From Pseudomonadota bacterium (GTDB lineage: Bacteria > Pseudomonadota > Gammaproteobacteria > Burkholderiales > Burkholderiaceae), in NCBI GenBank assembly GCA_023441105.1, contig JAEZQX010000283.1:1-16336 (forward strand): a stretch of 16,336 nucleotides of DNA. Reading direction: 5' to 3'. A program made the translations under genes and the position numbers. Below are positions 1-6,980 of the stretch, piece by piece. Each line of letters starts with the position of its first letter. Position 1 is the first letter of the stretch. The notes below the pieces were generated by a model. That model did not search any database, was not told where the DNA came from, and saw nothing but the letters and a program-made list of their open reading frames with translations.

Positions 1-1
1 G

Positions 2-823
2 TCGACCGGCGCGCGCGGCTGGGACTGCCACGCCCATCTCTTCGGTCCCTACGGCGACTATCCGCTCGCCGAGGGACGCAGCTACACGCCGCCGGAAGCC
101 CTGGAAGACCATTACCTCGCGTTGCTGGCGCGGCTCGGGCTCGGCCATGGCGTGCTGGTCCACCCGAGCGCCTATGGTTCCGATCACCGTTTGGTGCTGG
201 ACGCGCTCGCGTCGCGGCCGCAATGGCGCGGCGTGCTGGTCGCCACGGCCGGTTCGGTCCCGGCGCTGGCGAGCTGGCGCGACCGGGGTGTACGGGCGCT
301 GCGCTTCAGCCACCGCAGCGGCGCGGCGGCCAACTTTGCCGGCAGCGCGTCGCTGCAGGACCTCGAGGCCCTGGCGCCGGCGCTTGCAGACGCGGGGATG
401 CACGCCGAGCTCTGGACCGACTGCCGCGCATTGCCGTCGATTGCCGGCACGCTGCGGGGCCTGCCGGTGCCGGTGGTGATCGACCACATGGGCATGTTCG
501 ACCCGACGGCGGGCCCGGCCCAGTCCGGCTTCGACACGCTGCGCGCGCTGCTCGAGGAGGGGCGCGCCTGGGTCAAGCTGTGCGCTTACCGCAACCTGCG
601 TGCGCTCCCCGTTGCCGAGGCATGGTCGGTCGGCAACGCATTCCAGGATGCCCTGGTGGCAGCGAACCCGGAGCATGTCGTGTGGGGCAGCGACTGGCCG
701 CACCTGAACGTGCCAGGAAGCATCGACACCGCCGCGCTGCTGCAGCTGTTCAAGGACTGGGCCGGCGATGCGCAGACCATCGAGCGCGCGCTGGTCACCA
801 ATCCCGAGAGGCTCTACCGGTAG
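2..823 (+). CDS. Amidohydrolase family protein (LigI-like TIM-barrel lactonase), 5' partial
   Basis: The reading frame is open from the window edge, so the true start lies upstream. The first visible residues, up to the TTG/CTG codons near position 122, already belong to the fold. Seen: an N-terminal DCHAHLFGP motif (His-x-His metal/substrate loop, positions 32-58), a VIDHMGMFDP segment near the middle (about 478-507) and a C-terminal WGSDWPHLNVPG segment (about 686-721) whose Asp would be the catalytic base. These match amidohydrolase-2 family members such as 2-pyrone-4,6-dicarboxylate lactonase (LigI), cytoplasmic enzymes that hydrolyse lactones of dicarboxylic acids. The specific substrate is inference. 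It converges on the cycloisomerase gene with a 10-bp overlap, and both proteins end in Tyr-Arg. Pairing a lactonase-like with a lactone-forming enzyme suggests the same pathway. Confidence 0.88.
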   Translation, partial: STGARGWDCHAHLFGPYGDYPLAEGRSYTPPEALEDHYLALLARLGLGHGVLVHPSAYGSDHRLVLDALASRPQWRGVLVATAGSVPALASWRDRGVRALRFSHRSGAAANFAGSASLQDLEALAPALADAGMHAELWTDCRALPSIAGTLRGLPVPVVIDHMGMFDPTAGPAQSGFDTLRALLEEGRAWVKLCAYRNLRALPVAEAWSVGNAFQDALVAANPEHVVWGSDWPHLNVPGSIDTAALLQLFKDWAGDAQTIERALVTNPERLYR

Positions 824-1890
824 GTCACGCCGCAGCCCGGCCCGTCCGGCAACGGCAGGCTGCCGTCCTGCACCGGCAGCGGCGTGAACGGATCGTCGCG
901 AAGGTGCAGGTGCTCCGACAACTCGCAGCCGTAGGGCAGGCGCCGGATCACGCTCGCCGCCTGCACGCTGGTGGCCTGGAGCAGAGCCGGACCGAACGCT
1001 GCTCCCATGCGGCACCCGACCTCGCCGGCCTCGCAGATACGAACTGCCTGCAGGAAGCGGCGGATCCCGCCAAGGTTGGTGATCTTCAGGTTGATCACAT
1101 CGACAGCCCGTTCCGCGACCAGGCGGAAGACGTCGCGCACCGTCTGGGCGCTCTCGTCGGCCTCGATTGCCACCGGCAGCGTGCGCGTGAGCAGCGCGAG
1201 GCCGGCGAAGTCCGCGGCGGGCACCGGCTGCTCGATCAGGCTGATCCCATGGCGCTCCATTCGGCTGAATGCGCCGATGAGCTGCTTGGCGTCGTACGAC
1301 TGGTTGGGATCCAGCGTCAGGGCCACCTGGTCACCGACCGCGCCGCGGACCGCGGCGATGCGCTTCACGTCGACGTCGGTGTCACCGGACAGCTTGAGCT
1401 TGAGCTGCCGGTAACCTTCGCCTGCCAGGCGTGCCGCCAGCGCCGCCATTTCCTCGGGGGCCTTGATCGGCAGGATACGGGAAAGCGGCACCCGATCACG
1501 CAGCTTGCCGCCCATCAGCACGTGCATCGGCACATCGAGTTGGCGGGCGAGCAGGTCGTGCAGGGCCATGTCGATGGCGGCCTTGACCGTCGGCTGGTAG
1601 GCGAGCAGGACGTCGACCTCCTCCATGATCCCGGCCAGGTCCGCAGCCGGCCGGCCGACGAGGTGCGGGGTCAGGAACTCGAGGGCTGCGCGCGCGCCGG
1701 CGCCGTGGGTCGAGATGGCCGGAATCGCGTGACAGTAGCCCAGCCCGCGATGTCCTTCGTCATCCTCCAGGCACAGGACCCAGCCCTCGAGCGCTGGAAC
1801 CTGCGAGCGCGCGAACTTCCATTTGGCGTCCGACAGCGCCTGGTGGCACAGGTTGATGGTTGCCGAGGCGATGCGCATGGCGGAACCCAT
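814..1890 (-). CDS. Mandelate racemase/muconate lactonizing enzyme family protein (enolase superfamily)
   Basis: A 358-residue cytoplasmic enzyme, the usual length for the superfamily. Residues 1-125 form the capping domain, followed by the barrel. Catalytic residues visible: K164-x-K166 (RQLKLKLSG), metal ligands D194 (DPNQSY), E220 (LIEQP) and D245 (EADES), and a second Lys, K269 (KITNLGG). This KxK...K arrangement is that of the muconate-lactonizing subgroup (cycloisomerases, o-succinylbenzoate synthase, dipeptide epimerases), not mandelate racemases, which use a His-Asp dyad. The family abstracts an alpha proton next to a carboxylate using Mg2+. The start is uncertain: ATG at 1890 lies 3 bp after the Bug receptor stop, while ATG at 1878 (MRIASATI) fits family N-termini equally well. 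Neither has a strong ribosome binding site, which suggests translational coupling. It is last in the minus-strand run that begins with the CoA-transferase. Confidence 0.9.
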   Translation of the reverse strand: MGSAMRIASATINLCHQALSDAKWKFARSQVPALEGWVLCLEDDEGHRGLGYCHAIPAISTHGAGARAALEFLTPHLVGRPAADLAGIMEEVDVLLAYQPTVKAAIDMALHDLLARQLDVPMHVLMGGKLRDRVPLSRILPIKAPEEMAALAARLAGEGYRQLKLKLSGDTDVDVKRIAAVRGAVGDQVALTLDPNQSYDAKQLIGAFSRMERHGISLIEQPVPAADFAGLALLTRTLPVAIEADESAQTVRDVFRLVAERAVDVINLKITNLGGIRRFLQAVRICEAGEVGCRMGAAFGPALLQATSVQAASVIRRLPYGCELSEHLHLRDDPFTPLPVQDGSLPLPDGPGCGVTYR

Positions 1891-1893
1891 CGG

Positions 1894-2889
1894 TCAGTCG
1901 AGGCTGATCTTCGCCTTGGCGATGATATCGCGCCACTTGTCCGATTCGGCGCGCATCAGGCTGCGATATTCCTCGGGCGTCGAAGTCGCCGGGACGGCAC
2001 CTTGCTTCAGCATGCTCGCCTGCAAATCCGGCGCGGCGACCGCCGTCACGACGGTCTCGCGGATCCTGTCTCGTACCGCAACCGGAAGGCCCTTAGGTGC
2101 GACGATGCCGTAGGTGGTTTCCATCGCCACGCCGGGCAGTCCCGCTTCGGCCATGGTGCGCACCTCCGGCAACTGCGGCGCGCGCGTCGAGCCGGCCGTC
2201 GCAAGAACCTTGAGCCTTCCGCTGGCCACGTGCGGCAGCACCGGAAGCAGGTCGACCATCGTTGCGTGCACCTCGCCGCCGATGAGGGCGGTGACCGCCG
2301 GCGCGGCGCCCTTGTAGGGCACGTGAAGCAGCTGGATGCCGGCCTGGTCCTTGAGAATCTCCATGCCGATGTGGGGCGTCGTGCCGGAGCCGGCCGAGCT
2401 GTAGTTCAGCTTCTGGGGGTCGGCCTTGGCCATCTTCACCAGGGCCTCGACGGAGTCGATCCCCGACGCGGCGTTCACCACCAGCACGCTGGGAATCTTC
2501 GCTACCAGCGTCAGGTAGTCGATGTCGTCCGCCGTGTAGGACGTCTTCGTCAGGTTGGGCATGCCGGCGAGTGGCCCCGGGGCCACGAGGGCGATCGTAT
2601 GGCCGTCGGCCGGCGCATTCAAGGTGGCGGTGACGCCGATGGTGCCGCCGGCGCCCGCGCGGTTCTCGACCACGACCGGCTCGCCGAGCGCGGCGCCCAT
2701 TCGCTCCGCGAGCATCCGCGCGATGGCATCGGTCGGACCCCCGGCCGAGTAAGGGACGATGAGCTTGATCGGCCGCTTCGGCCAGTCCGCTGCACGGGCC
2801 ATGCCGAGGGGGCCGAGCATCAGGCCACCGGCGACGACGGCGGCGATGTATTTCGAAAGGAGGCGACGGTTATTGCCGTGCGAGTTCAT
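1894..2889 (-). CDS. Bug/TctC-family periplasmic substrate-binding protein 1
   Basis: A 331-residue tripartite tricarboxylate transporter receptor. The N-terminus (MNSHGNNRRLLSKYIAAVVA) is a signal peptide: basic start, hydrophobic stretch, then a GMARA-A cleavage site, so the mature protein is periplasmic. The mature part shows family hallmarks: WPKRPIKLIVPYSAGGPTD (first binding loop), VENRAGAGGTIG, NYSSAGSGTTPH (second loop) and LHVPYKGAAPA. Such proteins bind small carboxylates. No TctA/TctB membrane partner is in the window, which is common for Bug proteins in Burkholderiales. ATG at 2889 is preferred over ATG at 2910 because GGAGA (2895-2899) sits 5 bp upstream of it. The neighbours are the GST gene 39 bp upstream and the cycloisomerase 3 bp downstream, consistent with one operon. 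The ligand is unknown; context suggests an aromatic or lactone-forming carboxylic acid. Confidence 0.93.
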   Translation of the reverse strand: MNSHGNNRRLLSKYIAAVVAGGLMLGPLGMARAADWPKRPIKLIVPYSAGGPTDAIARMLAERMGAALGEPVVVENRAGAGGTIGVTATLNAPADGHTIALVAPGPLAGMPNLTKTSYTADDIDYLTLVAKIPSVLVVNAASGIDSVEALVKMAKADPQKLNYSSAGSGTTPHIGMEILKDQAGIQLLHVPYKGAAPAVTALIGGEVHATMVDLLPVLPHVASGRLKVLATAGSTRAPQLPEVRTMAEAGLPGVAMETTYGIVAPKGLPVAVRDRIRETVVTAVAAPDLQASMLKQGAVPATSTPEEYRSLMRAESDKWRDIIAKAKISLD

Positions 2890-2928
2890 GTATGTCTCCG
2901 GTCTGGTCATGGAATGTCGTGTCTGGCG

Positions 2929-3534
2929 CTAGCCGTCTCGCGGGGCGGTGGCGGCAACCGACGGTCGCCGCTGCATCGTGTTGCACCAGGCTGAAAGGCT
3001 CGGCGCCTGTTCCCGCCACCCGAACGCCTCGAACCGATAGTCGAGGTAGCCGAGCGCGCAGACGAGGGTGAGGTGGCCGATGGCGAATGGCGCCGCGGTC
3101 AATGCCGCGATCTCCTGCTCCAGCAGCTGCAGCGTCGCGCGCGTCTTCAGCGCGAAGGCATCGAGCAGCGGCGCGAGCGGCGCCTCGCGTTCGCGCTCGT
3201 TGCGCCAGAGGATCAGCATGTCGAGCAGCCCGTTGCCGAGCGCGTGCCAACGCAGCGCTTGCCAGCGAGGCTCGCCGGCCTTCGGGAACAGCGGGCCGCC
3301 GACGAGATCGTCCAGGTACTCGCAGATGACCACTGAATCGAAGAGGGCACGGCCGTCGGCCAGTACCAGCGTCGGAATCTTGGACAACGGGTTGTCCGCC
3401 ATGATGGCTGGATTCGGTTCACGCATCGCGGCCACCGATCGGACCAGCTCGATGTCGGCCAGCAGATCGAGCTCGTGCGCTGCGATCATCACCTTGCGGA
3501 CGAAGGGCGACTTCGGCGACCAGTGCAGTTTCAT
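2929..3534 (-). CDS. Glutathione S-transferase family protein
   Basis: A 201-residue soluble protein. Residues 1-75 form a thioredoxin-like glutathione-binding domain: N-terminal KLHWSPKSPFVRKV with a Ser or Lys-Ser at the catalytic position, cis-proline loop NPLSKIPTLVLADG, and the FDSVVICEYLD segment with the Asp/Ser that binds the glutathione gamma-glutamyl group. Residues 85-195 form the all-helical C-terminal domain. Length is typical. An AGGGAG ribosome binding site 8 bp upstream supports ATG 3534. It lies between the CoA-transferase (35 bp upstream) and Bug receptor 1, all on one strand. In catabolic clusters such proteins act as glutathione-dependent isomerases, lyases or dehalogenases. 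A role here is inference, and no sequence feature decides among these. Confidence 0.92.
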   Translation of the reverse strand: MKLHWSPKSPFVRKVMIAAHELDLLADIELVRSVAAMREPNPAIMADNPLSKIPTLVLADGRALFDSVVICEYLDDLVGGPLFPKAGEPRWQALRWHALGNGLLDMLILWRNEREREAPLAPLLDAFALKTRATLQLLEQEIAALTAAPFAIGHLTLVCALGYLDYRFEAFGWREQAPSLSAWCNTMQRRPSVAATAPRDG

Positions 3535-3569
3535 GCGGCTTCTCCCTGCCTGCTATTGCTCGTGCGACT

Positions 3570-4826
3570 TCAGACGATCCCGGCGCTGCGCAGCCCGGCG
3601 ATCCGCTCCTCCGAGTAATCCAGCGAGCGCAGGACCTCATCGGTGTGCTCGCCGAGCAGCGGTGGCGGCCGGTCGTACTGCAGCGGGGCGCCTGCGAAGC
3701 GCAGGGGGGAGGCCACCTGTGGCACATCCACTCCGCACGGGTGCGGTATGTGGCGCAGCATCCCGCGGCTTCGGACCTGCGGGTCCGCGAACACTTCCGG
3801 TATCGAGTTGATCGGGCCGCAGGGAACGCCGGCCGTATCCAGCGCGGCAATCACCTCGGCGCGGCTGCGCTGCCCGAACGCTTCCTGCAGGAGCGCCGTC
3901 AGCGCCGCGACGTTGCGCGCGCGCTTGGGATTGACGGCGAAGCGTTCATCCACCGCCCATTCGGGCCGGCCCAGCGCCTGGCACAGCCGCGCGAATTGCC
4001 CGTCGTTGCCGCAGGCGAGGATGATCATGCCGTCGCGGCAGGCGAAGACATCCTGCGGCTGGATGTTCGGGTGGGAGTTCCCGCCGCGCCGGGGCGTGTT
4101 CCCCGAGATCAGGTGGTTCATCGCCTGGTTGGCGAGCGTCGCCACCTGCACGTCGAGCATGGCGATGTCGATCGTGTCTCCCTTGCCGGGCTCGTTGCGC
4201 CGCGCCAGCGCCGCCAGGACCGCCACGGCCGTGTACATGCCGGTCATGAGGTCGACGATCGGGACGCCGACCTTTTGCGGGCCGCCGCCCGGGCGGTCGT
4301 CGCGTTCCCCGGTCACGCTCATCAGGCCGCCCATGGCCTGGATGAGGAAGTCATAGGCGGGTTGGTCGCGACGCGGCCCGGTCTGGCCGAAGCCGGTGAC
4401 CGAGCAGTAGATCAGCCGTGGATTGATCCGGCGCAGGCTGGCCTCGTCGAGCCCGTAGCGCTCCAGCGTGCCGACCTTGTAATTCTCCAGGACGATGTCC
4501 GCCCATTGCGCCAGCTCCTGCACGATGGCCTGACCCTCCGGCCGATCGAGGCGGGCGGTGATCGAGCGCTTGCCCCGGTTGACGGCGAGGTGGTACCCGG
4601 CTTCGCGGGTCTCCTGTCCTTCGGCGTCCTTCAGGAAGGGCGGGCCCCAGCTGCGGGTGTCGTCGCCCTGGCCAGGGCGCTCCACCTTGACCACATCGGC
4701 ACCGAGATCCGCGAGGATCTGGCCGGCCCAGGGGGCGGCCAGGATGCGGCTCAGGTCCAGCACCTTGACGTGCGACAGCGGTCCGCTGCGCTGTTCAGTC
4801 TGCGCCACTTTCGTGTCGTCCATCAT
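3570..4826 (-). CDS. CaiB/BaiF family (class III) CoA-transferase
   Basis: A 418-residue cytoplasmic enzyme, the family's usual length. It moves CoA between an acyl-CoA donor and a carboxylic acid acceptor through an aspartyl-CoA thioester. Seen: HVKVLDLSRILAAPWAGQIL near residues 19-38, LGADVVKVERPGQGDDTR (41-58), NRGKRSI (83-89), NPRLIYCSVTGFGQTGP (135-151), the conserved YDFLIQAMGGLMSVTGE, and D192 in PIVDLMTGMY, which aligns with the catalytic Asp of formyl-CoA transferase. The start is MMDDTK: ATG at 4826 or 4823. No good ribosome binding site is visible. The open frame continues to 5651 but only as the antisense of Bug receptor 2. As first gene of the minus-strand run it probably activates the imported acid. 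It faces Bug receptor 2 across a shared regulatory gap. Confidence 0.94.
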   Translation of the reverse strand: MMDDTKVAQTEQRSGPLSHVKVLDLSRILAAPWAGQILADLGADVVKVERPGQGDDTRSWGPPFLKDAEGQETREAGYHLAVNRGKRSITARLDRPEGQAIVQELAQWADIVLENYKVGTLERYGLDEASLRRINPRLIYCSVTGFGQTGPRRDQPAYDFLIQAMGGLMSVTGERDDRPGGGPQKVGVPIVDLMTGMYTAVAVLAALARRNEPGKGDTIDIAMLDVQVATLANQAMNHLISGNTPRRGGNSHPNIQPQDVFACRDGMIILACGNDGQFARLCQALGRPEWAVDERFAVNPKRARNVAALTALLQEAFGQRSRAEVIAALDTAGVPCGPINSIPEVFADPQVRSRGMLRHIPHPCGVDVPQVASPLRFAGAPLQYDRPPPLLGEHTDEVLRSLDYSEERIAGLRSAGIV

Positions 4827-4908
4827 CGATTCGTCGCTGCGTCTGTTCACTGGTGTCAATGTACGGTGCGCCTCCGGCGATGCCCACCGGCATGCACGCA
4901 AGGCTGCA

Positions 4909-4926
4909 ATGCCGGAAGTGCATAGC
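4909..4926. promoter_or_regulatory. Candidate operator, copy 1 (LysR-type T-N11-A)
   Basis: ATGC (4909-4912), seven bases, GCAT (4920-4923): a perfect interrupted inverted repeat containing T-N11-A, the classical LysR-family recognition pattern. It includes the first copy of the repeated CGGAAGTGCATAGC. Regulator binding is inferred. Confidence 0.4.
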
Positions 4927-4975
4927 TGGCCGTGCTGCCGGACCCGGGGCCCGTCCCGACAAGCGGCCGCGGACG

Positions 4976-4996
4976 ATGCGCGCGGAAGTGCATAGC
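4976..4996. promoter_or_regulatory. Candidate operator, copy 2
   Basis: Second exact copy of CGGAAGTGCATAGC (4983-4996), preceded by ATGC at 4976-4979, giving ATGC-N10-GCAT. The spacing is 3 bp longer than in copy 1. If TAGACT at 5039-5044 is the -10 of Bug receptor 2, this site centres near -65, the usual LysR recognition-site position. Confidence 0.4.
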
Positions 4997-5081
4997 AGGG
5001 TTGCAGGACCGGGCGTATCGGATGCCAGCCCGGGGACCTAGACTTCGGAATGGTGTCCTTGCCCGTCCCAGGAGAATGAGA

Positions 5082-6080
5082 ATGACAACAGCCGGATCCG
5101 GAAGTCGCCGCAGCTTCGTTGCCCTGGCCGGACTTTGCGTGACGTTGGCGGCGGGAGCACTGCCCGCCACCGCTTTCGCCGCGTTCCCCGAGAAGCCGTT
5201 GCGGTTGGTCGTTCCCTATCCGCCGGGAGGCGCCGCCGACGTGATGGCGCGGGGCCTCGCGCAGCAACTCGCCGATGCCCTGGGGCAGAAGGTGATCGTC
5301 GACAACCGCGGCGGGGCCGGCGGGGCCGTGGCCGCCAAGACTGCCGCTTCGTCGGCCCCCGATGGCTATACGCTCTTCTTCGGTACGCTGGCCACGCAGG
5401 TGATCAATCCGGCGCTGAACAGCAAGCTCGGGTACGACCCGGTCAAGGACTTCGTCGGCGTCTCGCTGACGCACCTCAACCCGCGGGTGCTGATTGCCGG
5501 ACCCTCTGTCGAGGCACGTAGCGTCGCCGAGCTGATCGCGACTGCCAAGGCCGCCCCCGGCAAGCTGAGCTATGGCTCGGCCGGCAGCGGCAGCTCCAGT
5601 CATCTGTCGGGCGCGTTGTTCGAGATGCTGGCCGATGTCCAGCTCCTTCACGTGCCGTATCGCGGCAGCGCGCCGCTGTTGACGGATCTGCTTGCCGGGC
5701 GCGTCGACCTCACCTTCGATTCGTTCGCCGTCTACGAGGAGTTCATCAAGGAGGGCCGTGCCCGCCCGCTGGCCGTCACATCGCTGAAGCGGATGACGGT
5801 GCTGCCCTCGTTGCCGACGCTCAACGAGTCGGGCCTGAAGGGCTACGACGTGTCGAACTGGCTCGGCATCTTCGTGCCGGCCGGGACGCCGGCCGACATC
5901 GTCGCCAGGTTGAATGCCGCGGTGAGCAAAGCGATGGCCGAGCCGGCGCTGCGGCAGCAGCTGGTCTCCCTCGGCATCGAGCCGGCGACAAGCTCGCCGC
6001 AGGAGCTGGATGCGCTGGTGCGCGACGACACGCCGAAATGGGCCGACATCGTGAAGAGGTCGGGTGCCAAGGTCGACTGA
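5082..6080 (+). CDS. Bug/TctC-family periplasmic substrate-binding protein 2
   Basis: A 332-residue receptor of the same family as Bug receptor 1 but clearly diverged. The signal peptide has twin Arg followed by a hydrophobic core (SFVALAGLCVTLAAGALPA) and an AFA-A cleavage site near residue 33. The mature part shows EKPLRLVVPYPPGGAAD, VDNRGGAGGAV, SYGSAGSGSSSH and LHVPYRGSAPL, the two ligand loops and hinge strands of the family. ATG 5082 is chosen because GGAG (5071-5074) is 7 bp upstream. ATG 5076 would leave only 1 bp, and longer in-frame starts lack the signal peptide. It is divergent from the CoA-transferase and overlaps the following hydrolase-fold gene by 17 bp. No permease partner is present. 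Likely ligand: an organic acid related to that of the facing operon (inference). Confidence 0.93.
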   Translation: MTTAGSGSRRSFVALAGLCVTLAAGALPATAFAAFPEKPLRLVVPYPPGGAADVMARGLAQQLADALGQKVIVDNRGGAGGAVAAKTAASSAPDGYTLFFGTLATQVINPALNSKLGYDPVKDFVGVSLTHLNPRVLIAGPSVEARSVAELIATAKAAPGKLSYGSAGSGSSSHLSGALFEMLADVQLLHVPYRGSAPLLTDLLAGRVDLTFDSFAVYEEFIKEGRARPLAVTSLKRMTVLPSLPTLNESGLKGYDVSNWLGIFVPAGTPADIVARLNAAVSKAMAEPALRQQLVSLGIEPATSSPQELDALVRDDTPKWADIVKRSGAKVD

Positions 6081-6975
6081 AGTGGATCATCCCGCGGCGC
6101 ACGGCGGGTCGCCGACGCAGCGGCGGATCGTGCTGCTCGAGGGGGTAGGCGTCGCCGCCGACGGCAGTGCCGCGACCCTCGAAGTGGTCATCGACGAGCC
6201 ATGCGCCGGTCCGGAAGGCGGCGCTGTCGATCCGCTCGCTGTCGATCCGCTGACCGAACCTTGGGTGCTCCTGCCGTCGTCCCTGCGCGATGCCACCGAC
6301 CTCGGCGAGCTGGCGACGCACCTCGCTGCGGCGGGCTTCCGGGTGCTCCGGCCGACGCCGCGCGGCATGGGGCGGAGCACCGGGTCATTGGAGGGACTGA
6401 CGCTGCACCTGCTGGCCGCGGACATCGCGGCGACCATCCGCGCGCTGGGGCAGGGAAGGCCGGCGGTGCTGCTGGGGCATGCCGCCGGCCACTTCGTGGC
6501 ACGCGTCGTCGACCTGGACTACCCCGCCCTGGTGCGAGGCATCGTGGTGGCTGCTGCCGCCGCCCGGGTGTTCCCGCCCGAGGTGGCCAACGCCGTCGAC
6601 CTGGTCGCGGACCCGCGACGGCCGCGCGCTGAGCGTCTCCTGCATCTGCGCCGCGCCTTCCTCGCCGCCGGCAGCGATCCGCGGCCGTGGCTCGAGGGCT
6701 GGCATCCGGCACTGGGTCCTGCCTATCGCGCGGCCGCCCGGGTGCCGGACAAATCGCGCTGGTGGCCGGTGAGTCATGCGCCGATCCTCGACCTGCAGGC
6801 AGCCGACGACCCTTGGCGGCCCCCCGCGACGCGCCTCGAGCTGAAGGAGGCGCTGGGCGAGCTCGTCACCGTCCGGGTGATCGACGGTGCCAGCCACGCC
6901 TTGCCTTATGAACGTCCGGATGTGGTGGCGCGCGAGGTGATTGCCTGGCGCCGACGGCTGGACGCCGGCGGCTGA
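6064..6975 (+). CDS. Alpha/beta-hydrolase-fold protein lacking the nucleophilic serine
   Basis: About 303 residues from GTG 6064. GTG 6082, just after the Bug stop, with AAGG 9 bp upstream, is an equally good start giving 297 residues. Seen: strand and oxyanion-loop region PWVLLPSS (66-73), FRVLRPTPRGMGRSTG (92-107, the usual RGxGxS turn), the nucleophile elbow LLGHAAGH (136-143), where the G-x-S-x-G serine is A140 (codon at 6481), a candidate acid Asp in LQAADDPW, and a conserved His in DGASHALPYERPD. The fold is well supported. Hydrolase activity by the normal serine mechanism is not expected, so it may be a lyase, a cofactor-free oxygenase-like enzyme or a binding protein. Overlap with Bug receptor 2 implies co-translation. 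A 15-bp tandem duplication gives two AVDPL units (residues 54-63). Confidence 0.85.
   Translation: MPRSTEVDHPAAHGGSPTQRRIVLLEGVGVAADGSAATLEVVIDEPCAGPEGGAVDPLAVDPLTEPWVLLPSSLRDATDLGELATHLAAAGFRVLRPTPRGMGRSTGSLEGLTLHLLAADIAATIRALGQGRPAVLLGHAAGHFVARVVDLDYPALVRGIVVAAAAARVFPPEVANAVDLVADPRRPRAERLLHLRRAFLAAGSDPRPWLEGWHPALGPAYRAAARVPDKSRWWPVSHAPILDLQAADDPWRPPATRLELKEALGELVTVRVIDGASHALPYERPDVVAREVIAWRRRLDAGG
6223..6252. repeat. 15-bp in-frame tandem duplication
   Basis: GCTGTCGATCCGCT plus one base occurs twice back to back (6223-6237 and 6238-6252), differing only in the last base. It encodes AVDPL twice in the hydrolase-fold protein, in an apparently exposed loop before the first recognisable core strand. 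Confidence 0.8.
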
Positions 6976-6980
6976 GGCGA

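Larger units (their letters stand above)
4827..5081. promoter_or_regulatory. Divergent intergenic regulatory region (CoA-transferase / Bug receptor 2)
   Basis: A 255-bp gap between two divergent starts, the largest in the window. It contains a 14-bp direct repeat CGGAAGTGCATAGC at 4913-4926 and 4983-4996, 70 bp apart. Each copy overlaps an ATGC...GCAT inverted repeat. A weak -10-like TAGACT lies at 5039-5044 facing Bug receptor 2, with no convincing -35, as expected for an activator-dependent promoter. A TTGACA hexamer (minus strand, 4854-4859) faces the CoA-transferase but has no good -10 at the right distance. No regulator gene lies in the window. Promoter assignments are inference. Confidence 0.5.

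Noticed and set aside
223..2994. 923-codon open frame on the + strand
   Set aside because: Its translation is Arg/Ala/Gly/His-rich with no family motif, and it is antisense to the cycloisomerase and Bug receptor 1 genes. It is a product of high GC at third positions.
4827..5651. N-terminal extension of the CoA-transferase frame
   Set aside because: The extension is antisense to Bug receptor 2 and low complexity. Family sequence begins just after MMDDTK at 4826.
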